13,208 nucleotides of DNA from a bacterium (GTDB lineage: Bacteria; Patescibacteriota; Minisyncoccia; Minisyncoccales; PEYH01): positions 1 to 13,208 of the forward strand of contig JAGGVA010000062.1 of the NCBI GenBank assembly GCA_021158195.1, read 5' to 3'. Shown in pieces: positions 1-7,188 of the stretch. Every line of letters starts with the position of its first letter. The first letter of the stretch is position 1. A program made the translations under genes and the position numbers. Under the pieces are notes generated by a model. It was not told the DNA's origin and made no database searches. It worked only from the letters and a program-made list of their open reading frames with translations.

Positions 1-751
1 GGATAAAAATATCTTCTATCAGTTCGCCGTTGCCAAGGTGAATTACAATATTATTTCTTTGTTTCAAAACGCTACCATCGCTTTCTATTATCCCAACCAA
101 AACCCCTTTTCTAAAATCTATAGACCTGCTAAATGTTTTGGAATTTAACCTTTTATCTAATGCTCCTTCTCCTCGTACATATTCTTTCATTATTTCGACC
201 AATCCTCTGCTGGCTACGGAAACACGAATGTATTGGTGCTTTTGATCAGAACGAACTGTTACTAAAGAAGCAAATCGCTCGCTTGCCATCTTCTGAACAA
301 AATCGACTAATTCTTTTTCTTTGTAGTTAAAAACAAAATTAAGAGTGGCCCCGTTATGAGATATCCAGCCATCGCCGACATAAAGCCCAACCAATCTTCC
401 AAGATCAAAATCCCCTAATTCTCCCTCATAAGGATATTTTGCAATTGGAAATTCGTCTCCTACTTTTAAATTTCTGCTTTCTACTACTTTTAGTTTTCCG
501 TTTTCAATAATTAAAGAGGGGTGATCTAAAGTCATTTTATCCACAATTCCGTTATCAAGAGTAACCTTGAGAATATCTTCGTTTTCTATTCTTATTTTGA
601 TTACATTCTTAACAGGCCTAAACTCGCCATTCACTAAAACTTCTATTGGATTATTTCTTAATAAAAAGTCGTCGACTATTCTTCTTATCTCTGTTTTAGC
701 AATGACGCCCGAGGCGTTTCTATAGATAATCTGGGTACCTGGCAATTTGCA
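1..751 (-). mobile_element. Intein with LAGLIDADG homing endonuclease domain inside nrdD (partial)
   Basis: Starting at Cys384 the NrdD sequence gives way to an intein. Block A is CKLPGTQIIYRN, with Cys as first residue. Block B is KMTLDHPSLI, with TLDH at residues 457-460, 76 residues after Cys1. A homing endonuclease region follows with two dodecapeptide motifs: RLVGLYVGDGW (bases 368-397, Asp510) and VLVGIIESDG (bases 74-103, Asp608). They are 98 residues apart and both keep the acidic residue, so the endonuclease may still be active. About 250 intein residues are visible. The C-terminal splicing blocks (His-Asn and the +1 Cys) lie beyond the edge. The predicted site splits SM/CCRL, so the +1 residue would be Cys. 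Class III reductase genes are known intein hosts; the exact boundary is inferred from the family motif. Confidence 0.9.
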
Positions 752-1900
752 CATTGACCTTACATCTTCGGGCTTCATTTCTGAGTTGATATAGTTGGCA
801 AAATAATTAATGCCGTATTTTGCCGATGCCTCAAATATCCCATCAAAAGCAGGTTCATCCCAAGGAAAATCTTTTGTAATATTGATTGTGGGTATTGGAA
901 AATGAAAAGGTTTTCCATTTCTGTCTCCCTCCTGATAAACTTCATACAATGCCTTGTCGAAAATTTTCATTTCCTCTTCAAATTCCTGGTAGGTTTCTTT
1001 CTGCGGTTTGCCTCCAATAATTACTGGCAGTTTAGCAAAAACAGGAGAGGGTTTTAAATCTAGAGTAATATTTGTAAAAGGATTCTGAAAGCCGACTCGG
1101 GTTGGTACCGCCATATTAAACAAAAACTCCTGAAGAGCCTGTTTAACTTGACTATAATTTAGATTGTCGTATCGGATAAACGGGGCTAAAAGAGTGTCAA
1201 AATTGGAAAAGGCAATCGCGCCAGCCGCCTCTCCTTGCAATGTATACATAAAATTAACAATTTGCCCCAGGGCAGCCCTGAAATGCTTTGGTGGTTTTGA
1301 CTCAATTTTTGTAAAAACGCCCCCAAACCCTTTCATTAAAAGATCGTAAAGATCCCATCCAACACAGTAAGGTCCCAAGGTATCCAAATTGTGGAGATGC
1401 ATATCTCCTGACTCTACTGCCTGCTGTATCTCTTTTGGGTAAATCTTATTAAGCCAGTATTTTTTGATTACATAAGCGGTTACATAATGATTTAGTCCTT
1501 GCAAAGAAAACGCCATATTTGCGTTTTCCTGAACCTCCCAATCTAATTTGTCTAAATAATCTTCTACTTTTTCTACTCCCTCCTCGCTTAAAACAACCGC
1601 CTCTCTAATTCTTCTTCTCTGTTCTCTATACAAAATATATGCCTTGGCTGTCTCAACAAGATTTTCTAATATTAGAACTTCCTCTATTATGTCTTGTATT
1701 TGTTCTACGGTAGGAATTTCATCTTTTTTAAATCGTCGATTTAAAAGTTCTACTACCCTGTCGGATAATTTTTTTGACAACTTCCCGTCTCCTTGCCCTG
1801 AAGCAGTAACTGCCTTATAAATAGCCTGGGTAATTTTTGATTGATCAAAATCAGCAATTGTTCCGTCTCTTTTGATAACTTTTTCTATTTTGTTTTCCAT
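1..1900 (-). CDS. nrdD: Anaerobic (class III) ribonucleoside-triphosphate reductase, 5' part, interrupted by an intein; runs off the left edge
   Basis: This enzyme makes deoxynucleotides from ribonucleoside triphosphates under anaerobic conditions, using a glycyl radical installed by NrdG. I translated the minus frame by hand: 633 codons are open from ATG 1900 to the edge, without a stop. Residues about 1-95 are an ATP-cone allosteric domain (KVIKRDGTIADFDQSKI). The catalytic barrel follows, with GDMHLHNLD and PYCVGWDL (Cys179, probably an active-site Cys of the family). The N-extein ends at DVRSM (residue 383), where NrdD homologues continue CCRLRLD; here an intein starts at Cys384. The rest of the intein, the second part of NrdD, the C-terminal glycyl-radical loop and any nrdG lie outside the window. 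A good promoter sits 40-68 bp upstream. The leader has no clear Shine-Dalgarno site. The family call is firm. Whether the protein splices cannot be judged without the C-terminal junction. Confidence 0.93.
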   Translation of the reverse strand, partial: MENKIEKVIKRDGTIADFDQSKITQAIYKAVTASGQGDGKLSKKLSDRVVELLNRRFKKDEIPTVEQIQDIIEEVLILENLVETAKAYILYREQRRRIREAVVLSEEGVEKVEDYLDKLDWEVQENANMAFSLQGLNHYVTAYVIKKYWLNKIYPKEIQQAVESGDMHLHNLDTLGPYCVGWDLYDLLMKGFGGVFTKIESKPPKHFRAALGQIVNFMYTLQGEAAGAIAFSNFDTLLAPFIRYDNLNYSQVKQALQEFLFNMAVPTRVGFQNPFTNITLDLKPSPVFAKLPVIIGGKPQKETYQEFEEEMKIFDKALYEVYQEGDRNGKPFHFPIPTINITKDFPWDEPAFDGIFEASAKYGINYFANYINSEMKPEDVRSMCKLPGTQIIYRNASGVIAKTEIRRIVDDFLLRNNPIEVLVNGEFRPVKNVIKIRIENEDILKVTLDNGIVDKMTLDHPSLIIENGKLKVVESRNLKVGDEFPIAKYPYEGELGDFDLGRLVGLYVGDGWISHNGATLNFVFNYKEKELVDFVQKMASERFASLVTVRSDQKHQYIRVSVASRGLVEIMKEYVRGEGALDKRLNSKTFSRSIDFRKGVLVGIIESDGSVLKQRNNIVIHLGNGELIEDIFI

Positions 1901-1939
1901 AAATCTCTAAAAGGTTAATTAAGGGAGTTAGATTAGAAT

Positions 1940-1968
1940 ATTATATCCCTACAAAAACACCCTGACAA
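1940..1968 (-). promoter_or_regulatory. Promoter of nrdD
   Basis: On the minus strand TTGTCA (1968-1963), a 17-bp spacer and a perfect TATAAT (1945-1940) lie upstream of ATG 1900. Five of six -35 bases and all -10 bases match the sigma-70 consensus. The start of transcription should fall near 1933, giving a leader of about 33 nt. It separates nrdD transcription from the ftsZ operon, which ends at 1994. Confidence 0.75.
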
Positions 1969-1979
1969 ATTTTGAAAAT

Positions 1980-1988
1980 TGTGGATAA
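1980..1988 (-). promoter_or_regulatory. DnaA box, perfect consensus
   Basis: TTATCCACA reads on the minus strand between the ftsZ stop (1994) and the nrdD -35 element (1968-1963). It lies 11 bp upstream of that element, a normal place for an activator or repressor site. The match to the bacterial DnaA consensus is exact over 9 bp. A single box does not make an origin. DnaA control of nrdAB is known in E. coli; control of this nrdD is inference. Confidence 0.5.
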
Positions 1989-1993
1989 CTTTT

Positions 1994-2938
1994 TTATTCT
2001 ATACCTGTGGCTATCACTATAATTTTTGCTTCATCTTTAGGTATTGTCTTTTCTTGAGTAACTCCAAAAATAACTTTTGACGAAGGCGAGGCTTTTTCTG
2101 TAATAATTTTTGCCGCTTCTTCTAACTCTCTCAAGCCAACATCATTATTAACAAAGACATTAAAAATTATTCCCTTTGCCCCGTCTATTGAAATATTAGA
2201 AAAAGGAGATGATATTGCATTGTACGCAGCATCTTTTAATTTATTTTCTCCCTTTCCTTTTCCCAGCCCAAAAAGAGTGTTACCCGAATCTTTCATTATT
2301 TCTTTAATATCGGCAAAATCGATATTTATAAAACCTACAGAAAAAAGAAGATTAGCCATTCCAAAAACAATGTCCTGCAAAACTTCGTCGCATTTCCAAA
2401 AAGCGTCAAAGATATTAGTTTTTTCATTTATTTGGGTAAGCAGGCGGTCGTTCTCTATTACGATTAAAGAATCTACATTGTCTCTTAAAAGTTTTAAGCC
2501 CGATTGGGCTATTTTTTTTCTTTCAATCCCCTCAAAACTAAATGGAAGAGTAACAATGCCTACTGTGAGAGCACCTATTTCTTTTTTAGAAACTTCAGCA
2601 ACCACTGAAGATCCTTTAGTGCCGGTTCCGCCTCCAAGCCCACAGGTAATAAAAACTATTTTTGCTCCTTCCAGAGATTTTTTAATTTCTTCTTTTTGTT
2701 CTAAGGCGGCTTTATAACCAATCTCTGGGTTTGCTCCAGCGCCAAAACCCTTTGTAATCTTTTTTCCTATCTGAATTTTTATATCTGCTTTTGTTTGACG
2801 AAGATCTTGAAGGTCACAATTAATTGCAATAAGTTCGAGTTTGTCTGCGAACTTTTTGCGTTTTTGAAACATCCTTGTAATAGCATTACCTCCAGAGCCG
2901 CCCACTCCGACTACTTTTATTAGATCTAAACCTTTCAT
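1994..2938 (-). CDS. ftsZ: Cell division GTPase FtsZ, tail-less variant
   Basis: FtsZ polymerises into the cytokinetic ring at midcell. The 314-residue product has the tubulin-like GTPase core: VVGVGGSGGNAITRM (9-23), NCDLQDL (40-46, usually NTDAQAL), GFGAGANPEIG (64-74), and the G-box GLGGGTGT (100-107). The T7 synergy loop is NIDFADIK (205-212), with Asp207 and Asp210 that complete the GTP site of the neighbouring subunit. Two oddities stand out. Lys108 replaces the last Gly of GGGTGTG. The protein ends right after the core strand IVIATGIE, so it lacks the linker and C-terminal peptide that normally bind FtsA. The frames after the stop do not encode such a peptide. It is translationally coupled to ftsA by an ATGA overlap (2935-2938), with no separate promoter seen. 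The family is certain; the lost tail implies a different membrane-tethering contact. Confidence 0.95.
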   Translation of the reverse strand: MKGLDLIKVVGVGGSGGNAITRMFQKRKKFADKLELIAINCDLQDLRQTKADIKIQIGKKITKGFGAGANPEIGYKAALEQKEEIKKSLEGAKIVFITCGLGGGTGTKGSSVVAEVSKKEIGALTVGIVTLPFSFEGIERKKIAQSGLKLLRDNVDSLIVIENDRLLTQINEKTNIFDAFWKCDEVLQDIVFGMANLLFSVGFINIDFADIKEIMKDSGNTLFGLGKGKGENKLKDAAYNAISSPFSNISIDGAKGIIFNVFVNNDVGLRELEEAAKIITEKASPSSKVIFGVTQEKTIPKDEAKIIVIATGIE

Positions 2939-4137
2939 GGGGTAAAAATTTTTATAATCTTACGAAATGCTTGAGTAATGCGGGATAATACTCCTTCCTC
3001 TTCTTGTTCTTCTTCTTCTAACCCAAACACTGCTAAACCACAAGCCACTGAAAATCTTTCATCTAAATGGGGACTAATAAATTTGCTTAATTTCCCTAAG
3101 CGTACAGGAAGAGACAATTCTTTTTTGGCATAGTCAACCAGTCCTGGAATTTTACTTCCGCCGCCTGTTAAAACCACTCCTGCAGGCAGTTTACCATACT
3201 TGTTAATCTTTTTAAGTTCTTTTTTAATGTGATTAAAAATTTGCTCAATGCGCGCTCGTGCTGCTTTTGAAAATTCTCTGGTCGAAAAAACAAACACTTC
3301 GCCGGAATCCAATTTCAACTTTTCTTTTCGATTTGTCTTGGAAAAAATAAGTTTGCCAAATTCTTCTTTAATTCTTGTAGCAATGTCTATTTCTGTTTTG
3401 AGGGCAATAGCAATATCGTTTGATATATTAGAAGAACCGCACGGGAAAACAGTTAAATGAATAAGTTGTCCTTCTTCAAAGACAGCCATACTGGTGGTGC
3501 CTGCGCCGATATCAATCAAAGCAACTCCTAATTCCTTTTGTTGAGGGGTAAGAAGAGCATAAGCGTCTGCTATTGGTGAAGGAATAATATCTACAATATT
3601 TAAATCTAATGAAGCAACCGCCTCTTTTAAGTTTTTTAAATAAGGCGAAAATACACAGGTAACAATGCCTTCCATTTCTAATTTAATACCTCGAAGCCCT
3701 AATGGATCTTTTATCCCCTTTTCTTCGTCTATAATATATTCTCTTGGGTAGATGTCTAAAACTTCTTTGTTTAAAGGAAGCGATGTTGCCCGCGCCTCAT
3801 CCTGCACCCTGTCTATATCTTCTTGAGAAACTTTCTGGTCTGCTCTTGAAATGGCTACTGCCCCTTTTACGGGTTGGACGAAAATATGGTGACCATTGAT
3901 ATTCACAACAATATTTTTAATTCTTGTACGAGAGAGTGCCTCAAGACGACTCTTTAATTTCTTAAGAACTTCTGCTGTTTTTTGAGGATCAACCACTGCC
4001 CCTTTTCTCACTCCCTCGGATTTTAAAACAGAATGAGTAAGAACCTGATATTGATCTTTATCTTCTAATTTTTGGCAAACAATTCCTTTGGTGGTAGAGG
4101 AGCCAATATCGATTGTAGCAATTATTGGTTTTGCCAT
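2935..4137 (-). CDS. ftsA: Cell division protein FtsA
   Basis: FtsA is an actin-fold ATPase that tethers FtsZ filaments to the membrane. The 400-residue product shows the phosphate-1 motif IDIGSSTTKG (10-19), a SHS2/1C insertion domain in the first half, the phosphate-2 motif ALIDIGAGTTSMAVFEEG and the adenosine motif GVVLTGGGSKIPGL. Length fits the family. The last residues, LSRITQAFRKIIKIF after an acidic linker rich in Glu, form a basic amphipathic helix, the usual FtsA membrane anchor. The start codon lies 16 bp inside the ybeY 3' end and the stop overlaps the ftsZ start, so the three genes are probably one coupled transcript. The anchor being present while the FtsZ tail is absent is unusual. 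Confidence 0.95.
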   Translation of the reverse strand: MAKPIIATIDIGSSTTKGIVCQKLEDKDQYQVLTHSVLKSEGVRKGAVVDPQKTAEVLKKLKSRLEALSRTRIKNIVVNINGHHIFVQPVKGAVAISRADQKVSQEDIDRVQDEARATSLPLNKEVLDIYPREYIIDEEKGIKDPLGLRGIKLEMEGIVTCVFSPYLKNLKEAVASLDLNIVDIIPSPIADAYALLTPQQKELGVALIDIGAGTTSMAVFEEGQLIHLTVFPCGSSNISNDIAIALKTEIDIATRIKEEFGKLIFSKTNRKEKLKLDSGEVFVFSTREFSKAARARIEQIFNHIKKELKKINKYGKLPAGVVLTGGGSKIPGLVDYAKKELSLPVRLGKLSKFISPHLDERFSVACGLAVFGLEEEEQEEEGVLSRITQAFRKIIKIFTP

Positions 4138-4586
4138 TTAACTTTTTTTAATATTTCCTCGAGATATTTTTCCTGTTTGGCAATCATTACTTTTTCTTCT
4201 TCGGGCTTCAGGTGGTCGTATCCTAAAATATGTAAAATACCATGAATAAAAACTCGGGCTAATTCTTCCTCGAAAGGAATATTTTCTCTTCTTGATGTTT
4301 TCTTTACTACTCTTAAACAAACAACTATCTCTCCCAGAAAATTTTTATCATCTTTTGGAACAAATACTTCTGCTTTTGCTGGAAAAGAAAGCACGTCTGT
4401 AACTTTATTCTTTTTTCTGTATTGCCTATTTAATTTCTTAATTCTTCCTGGGCCAACCAAAACCAAAGAGATTAGCCCCTGCTTTTTTTCTTTGCTTAAA
4501 ACATAAGCGGCTATCTCTTGAAAAAATTTTTCATCTATGATGTTTTGGGTAAGATTGGTAATCTCTAAAATTTTCTTTTCAGCCAT
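4122..4586 (-). CDS. ybeY: Endoribonuclease YbeY (rRNA maturation factor)
   Basis: YbeY is a zinc-dependent RNase acting in 16S rRNA 3'-end maturation and ribosome quality control. The 154-residue product has the family length and the signature HGILHILGYDH, with zinc ligands His115, His119 and His125. Upstream is the conserved core NRQYRKKNKVTDVLSFP, with Arg in the substrate groove. The ATG lies only 6 bp after an extended -10 element, so the mRNA should be leaderless or nearly so; no Shine-Dalgarno site is present. The gene leads a coupled set with ftsA and ftsZ, which ties ribosome maturation to division in one transcript. Confidence 0.95.
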   Translation of the reverse strand: MAEKKILEITNLTQNIIDEKFFQEIAAYVLSKEKKQGLISLVLVGPGRIKKLNRQYRKKNKVTDVLSFPAKAEVFVPKDDKNFLGEIVVCLRVVKKTSRRENIPFEEELARVFIHGILHILGYDHLKPEEEKVMIAKQEKYLEEILKKVKWQNQ

Positions 4587-4591
4587 TATTT

Positions 4592-4620
4592 AATGATAGC
4601 AAAAAATTTTTTTAGAGCAA
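4592..4620 (-). promoter_or_regulatory. Extended -10 promoter of ybeY-ftsA-ftsZ, leaderless
   Basis: The minus strand has TGC followed by TATCAT (-10, 4597-4592), a TGn extended -10. TTGCTC (4620-4615) lies 17 bp upstream as a weak -35. Only TAAATA separates the -10 from ATG 4586, so transcription should begin at or within a base or two of the start codon. The promoter starts right after the rpsU terminator. Confidence 0.6.
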
Positions 4621-4652
4621 ACAAAAAGCCCCCGCTTGCGGGGGCTTTTTGT
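4621..4652 (-). terminator. Rho-independent terminator after rpsU (works on both strands)
   Basis: A perfect 15-bp inverted repeat (4621-4635 with 4638-4652) holds the G/C core GCCCCCGC/GCGGGGGC and is flanked by A5 and T5 runs, so either strand gives a hairpin with a U tract. It follows the rpsU stop (4665) by 13 bp and precedes the ybeY promoter. It insulates the division operon from the rpsU transcript. Confidence 0.9.
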
Positions 4653-4664
4653 TTCTTCTTTAAT

Positions 4665-4883
4665 TTATATTTTTCCTAACTTCTCTAGTTTTTTGTAGTA
4701 ACGTCTTAATTCTTCTCTCCGAAGAGCAGCCCTTATTTTAAGTTTCCTGCTAAGAGGTCTTTTTCGATACATCGATTCTTTTGCCTGTTTTAAAATTGCG
4801 CTTTGTTTTAAGCGCCTTAAAAAACTATTAACTAATTGTTTACTGTTTTCTTGTTCTCTTTTTTCAACTTTTAATCCAGCCAT
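4665..4883 (-). CDS. rpsU: Small ribosomal subunit protein bS21
   Basis: bS21 binds near the 16S 3' end, next to the anti-Shine-Dalgarno region, and helps initiation. The product (72 residues from ATG 4883) is very basic and has the family core: FLRRLKQSAILKQAKESMY followed by the Arg/Lys-rich helix RKLKIRAALRREELRRYY. A GTG two codons upstream (4889) is the alternative start; I prefer the ATG, though neither has a good Shine-Dalgarno site. The gene sits 73 bp after the HIT gene on the same strand and ends in a strong terminator. It may be read from lepB-hisS-HIT or from a weak promoter in the gap. The leader holds an A/T-rich repeat also found inside topA. Confidence 0.85.
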   Translation of the reverse strand: MAGLKVEKREQENSKQLVNSFLRRLKQSAILKQAKESMYRKRPLSRKLKIRAALRREELRRYYKKLEKLGKI

Positions 4884-4893
4884 AACCACACCG

Positions 4894-4925
4894 TTTTTAA
4901 TTTTGAATTTTGAATTTTTAATCTT
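4894..4925 (-). repeat. A/T-rich repeat in the rpsU leader
   Basis: In the rpsU sense strand the leader reads ATTCAAAATTCAAAATTAAAAA, about two tandem copies of a 9-bp unit. Its last 17 bases (4910-4894) match exactly a stretch inside the topA reading frame (9520-9536). Low complexity lowers the weight of the match, but 17 identical bases in the sense direction of both genes is more than A/T bias easily gives. Confidence 0.55.
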
Positions 4926-4956
4926 GAACTGTTCTTTAATATCCTACTTTATGCTT

Positions 4957-5298
4957 TTATGGAAGACCTGTCAAGTTGCCAGCAAGAAAATGGATATGAA
5001 AGTGATCTATCACTTGCCCCCCTCCCCTTCCTACATTTATTGCTATTTTATAACCATCTTTGGCTTGATCAAAATTTTTAGCCAGTTCTTTTGAAACCAA
5101 AAGCATCTTTCCTAAAATATCTGCCTCTTCCGGCTTAAATTCTCTAAGTGAGGGAATATGCTTTTTGGGGATAATTAATAAGTGTACATCTGCCTTAGGG
5201 TTTATATCTTTAATAACAATAAGATCTTCATTTTCTAAAACTTTTTCTGAAGGAACCTCTCCTCTAATAATTTTGCAAAAAACACATTCTTTTTCCAT
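4957..5298 (-). CDS. HIT-family protein (Hint-like nucleotide phosphoramidase)
   Basis: HIT proteins hydrolyse AMP linked to lysine or other amines; the cellular substrate here is unknown. The product is 113 residues, a normal single-domain length. It starts with CVFCKIIRGEVPSEKV, with a CxxC (Cys5, Cys8) typical of zinc-binding Hint proteins. It ends in the histidine triad H99-F-H101-I-H103-F with Asn88 before it; His101 is the expected nucleophile. The start codon lies one base after the hisS stop, so it is probably cotranscribed and coupled with hisS. Assignment to the Hint subgroup is good; any link to aminoacyl-adenylates from the neighbouring synthetase is only inference. Confidence 0.92.
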   Translation of the reverse strand: MEKECVFCKIIRGEVPSEKVLENEDLIVIKDINPKADVHLLIIPKKHIPSLREFKPEEADILGKMLLVSKELAKNFDQAKDGYKIAINVGRGGGQVIDHFHIHFLAGNLTGLP

Positions 5299-5299
5299 A

Positions 5300-6583
5300 T
5301 TATTTTTTCTTTTTTAATAATTTTTTAATTTCTTGACCTAATTTTTCAAATTTAACCTCCTTTTGGACGCCTGTTTTCATATTTCTAACAAGTGCTTTGC
5401 CCTTTAAAACTTCTTCCTCGCCTAGAATAATCACAAAAGGTGCCCCTAACTTGTCGGCTATTTTCAACTGATCGCCCAGTGAATCTTTGCTTAAGGAAAA
5501 AGCAGGGTAAATTTTTGCTTTTTTGAGGTCTTTTAGAATTTTTAAAGTTTTAACTTTTGCCTTATCGCCTAGTTGAGCAACAAAAACATCTATTTTCTTT
5601 TTTGAGGGTTTAAAAACATTTTGTTCTTTCATTAAAGCGATAATTCTCTCAATGCCAGCGGCTGCTCCGGTAGCAGGAACATCTCTTTTGCCTATAAGTT
5701 TTAGCAAGTCATCATATCTTCCACCCCCTGCTAAAGCGGTAGGATTGGGAACATTGTCTGGCATTATCTCAAAAACAGTTTTGGTATAATAATCAAGCCC
5801 TCTCACTAAATAAGGATTAAGAAAATATGGTATTTCCAGCGCATCTAAATATTCTAATACTCTCTCTAAGTGTTGTTTACATTCTCCGCATAAATAATCT
5901 AACATCTGAGGTGCTTGGGCGATTACTGTTCTGCATTTTTCCTGCTTACAGTCTAAAACACGCAAAGGGTTGGTTTTTAGTCTTCTTTTACAATCAGGGC
6001 ACAAATCTCTCTCTCGAGACCTTAAATATCTTACCAACGACTTTTTGTAATAAGGCCTACATTGTTTGTCTCCGATGCTATTTATATGAACAATCAAATT
6101 TTTAAGTCCTAATTCTTTTAGAATTTCCCAAAACAAATAAATAATTTCAACATCGCTTATAGGTTTTTTGGAGCCAAAAATTTCAAAATTGAATTGATAA
6201 AATTGTCTTAACCTTCCTGCTTGTGGCCTTTCATATCTAAAAAGAGGCCCAAAAGTGTATAATTTAACCGGATGAGGCCAGTTTACCATTCCGTGCTCAA
6301 AATATGCACGAGCAAACGCTGGTGTAAATTCAGGACGTAAAGCAAGATATTCTCCTCCTTTTGTTTTTAAAATATACATTTGTTTTTCTACTATATCAGT
6401 GCTTCCCCCTGTTCCTTTTTCAAAAAGTTGAACATCTTCCACAATTGGAGTTTGGATTTTGTTAAATCCAAAAAGTTGAGCAAAATCATCTACCACTTCA
6501 AAAACCCTTTGATAAAACTCTAAATCTTCGGGAAGAAGATCCTTCATTCCTGTGGGTGTCTGAAATTTGATTTTAGGAGACAT
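5300..6583 (-). CDS. hisS: Histidyl-tRNA synthetase
   Basis: This class II synthetase charges tRNA-His in the cytoplasm. The 427-residue product has TPTGMKDLLPED at the N-terminus, motif 1 before residue 60, RPEFTPAFARAYFEHG, motif 2 RYERPQAGRLRQFYQFNFEIFG-type sequence split here as RYERPQAGRLRQFYQ and FNFEIFG, and the histidine-specific LVRGLDYYTKTVFE. Motif 3 is GAAAGIERI. The C-terminal alpha/beta anticodon domain is KKIDVFVAQLGD to the end. The insertion domain holds six Cys: CPDC (195-198), C212, C217, CGEC (232-235), a likely zinc site. It lies 5 bp after lepB and 1 bp before the HIT gene, one operon read from the lepB promoter. Confidence 0.97.
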   Translation of the reverse strand: MSPKIKFQTPTGMKDLLPEDLEFYQRVFEVVDDFAQLFGFNKIQTPIVEDVQLFEKGTGGSTDIVEKQMYILKTKGGEYLALRPEFTPAFARAYFEHGMVNWPHPVKLYTFGPLFRYERPQAGRLRQFYQFNFEIFGSKKPISDVEIIYLFWEILKELGLKNLIVHINSIGDKQCRPYYKKSLVRYLRSRERDLCPDCKRRLKTNPLRVLDCKQEKCRTVIAQAPQMLDYLCGECKQHLERVLEYLDALEIPYFLNPYLVRGLDYYTKTVFEIMPDNVPNPTALAGGGRYDDLLKLIGKRDVPATGAAAGIERIIALMKEQNVFKPSKKKIDVFVAQLGDKAKVKTLKILKDLKKAKIYPAFSLSKDSLGDQLKIADKLGAPFVIILGEEEVLKGKALVRNMKTGVQKEVKFEKLGQEIKKLLKKKK

Positions 6584-6588
6584 AAAAG

Positions 6589-7128
6589 TTAATAAGAGAG
6601 ATTATGAGCAAAAACTGGAATGGGCCAAACCCTAAGAGCGAACTTTCCTATTATATCTTTCCTTTTAACTGGCCCAAAGTACCTTGAATCATAAGAATGC
6701 GCTCTATTGTCACCCATTACAAAATACTCGTCTGGTCCTAATGTTACCCTAAAATTGCCGGGGGTAAAATTATTTTCACCCAGATAAGCAGATTCATCTA
6801 AAACAAAACTTTTGTTATCTTTTTCAATTATTACTTTTCCGTCTTCTATCACAACTGTTTCTTGCGGCAAGCCAATAATCCTTTTAATAAATTTCTGGGC
6901 TGGATTATTTGGGTTTTTCAATACTACAACATCGCCTCTTTCCGGATTATGAAATCTGTATGATATTTCGTCTACAATTAAATAATCATAATCATGGAAG
7001 TTTGGTTCCATACTCTGACCCTTCACAAAAAAGGGTTGAAAAACAAAAGTCCTGATAGGAATTACTATCAGTAATGCTATTAAAAAGATTTTTATTAGTT
7101 CCCAAAAAAAATATAAAACTTGTTTCAT
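6589..7128 (-). CDS. lepB: Signal peptidase I
   Basis: Signal peptidase I cleaves signal peptides from exported proteins at the outer face of the membrane. The 179-residue product is the short, single-anchor form: a hydrophobic segment at about 8-25, then FFVKGQSMEPNF with nucleophile Ser39. RGDVVVLKNP follows, then FIKRIIGLP with the general-base Lys82, and box E YFVMGDNRAHSYDSRYFGPV. All catalytic boxes are intact. It is the first gene of lepB-hisS-HIT. A perfect TATAAT lies 7 bp before the ATG, so the mRNA should have almost no leader. It diverges from pth across 60 bp. Confidence 0.96.
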   Translation of the reverse strand: MKQVLYFFWELIKIFLIALLIVIPIRTFVFQPFFVKGQSMEPNFHDYDYLIVDEISYRFHNPERGDVVVLKNPNNPAQKFIKRIIGLPQETVVIEDGKVIIEKDNKSFVLDESAYLGENNFTPGNFRVTLGPDEYFVMGDNRAHSYDSRYFGPVKRKDIIGKFALRVWPIPVFAHNLSY

Positions 7129-7135
7129 ATTTCCA

Positions 7136-7165
7136 ATTATACAATAAAATCTTCCGAAATTTCAA
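7136..7165 (-). promoter_or_regulatory. Promoter of lepB-hisS-HIT, leaderless
   Basis: On the minus strand TTGAAA (7165-7160), an 18-bp spacer and TATAAT (7141-7136) are followed by only 7 bp and then ATG 7128. The expected transcription start coincides with the start codon. It shares the 60-bp divergent region with the pth promoter. Confidence 0.7.
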
Positions 7166-7180
7166 GTAATCTGCTATTAT
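7152..7180 (+). promoter_or_regulatory. Extended -10 promoter of pth, leaderless
   Basis: TGC plus TATTAT (7175-7180) forms an extended -10; TTCCGA (7152-7157) is a poor -35 at 17 bp. Eight bases separate the -10 from ATG 7189, so the expected start of transcription is at or one or two bases before the start codon. Confidence 0.6.
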
Positions 7181-7188
7181 TTTAAAAT

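Noticed and set aside
1980..1988. Replication origin at the DnaA box
   Set aside because: Only one box is seen, with no cluster, no clear unwinding element and no dnaA or dnaN nearby.
2220..2717. 165-codon plus-strand ORF opposite ftsZ
   Set aside because: It lies fully inside the well-conserved ftsZ gene on the other strand, has no start signals and shows no family features. It is a shadow frame.
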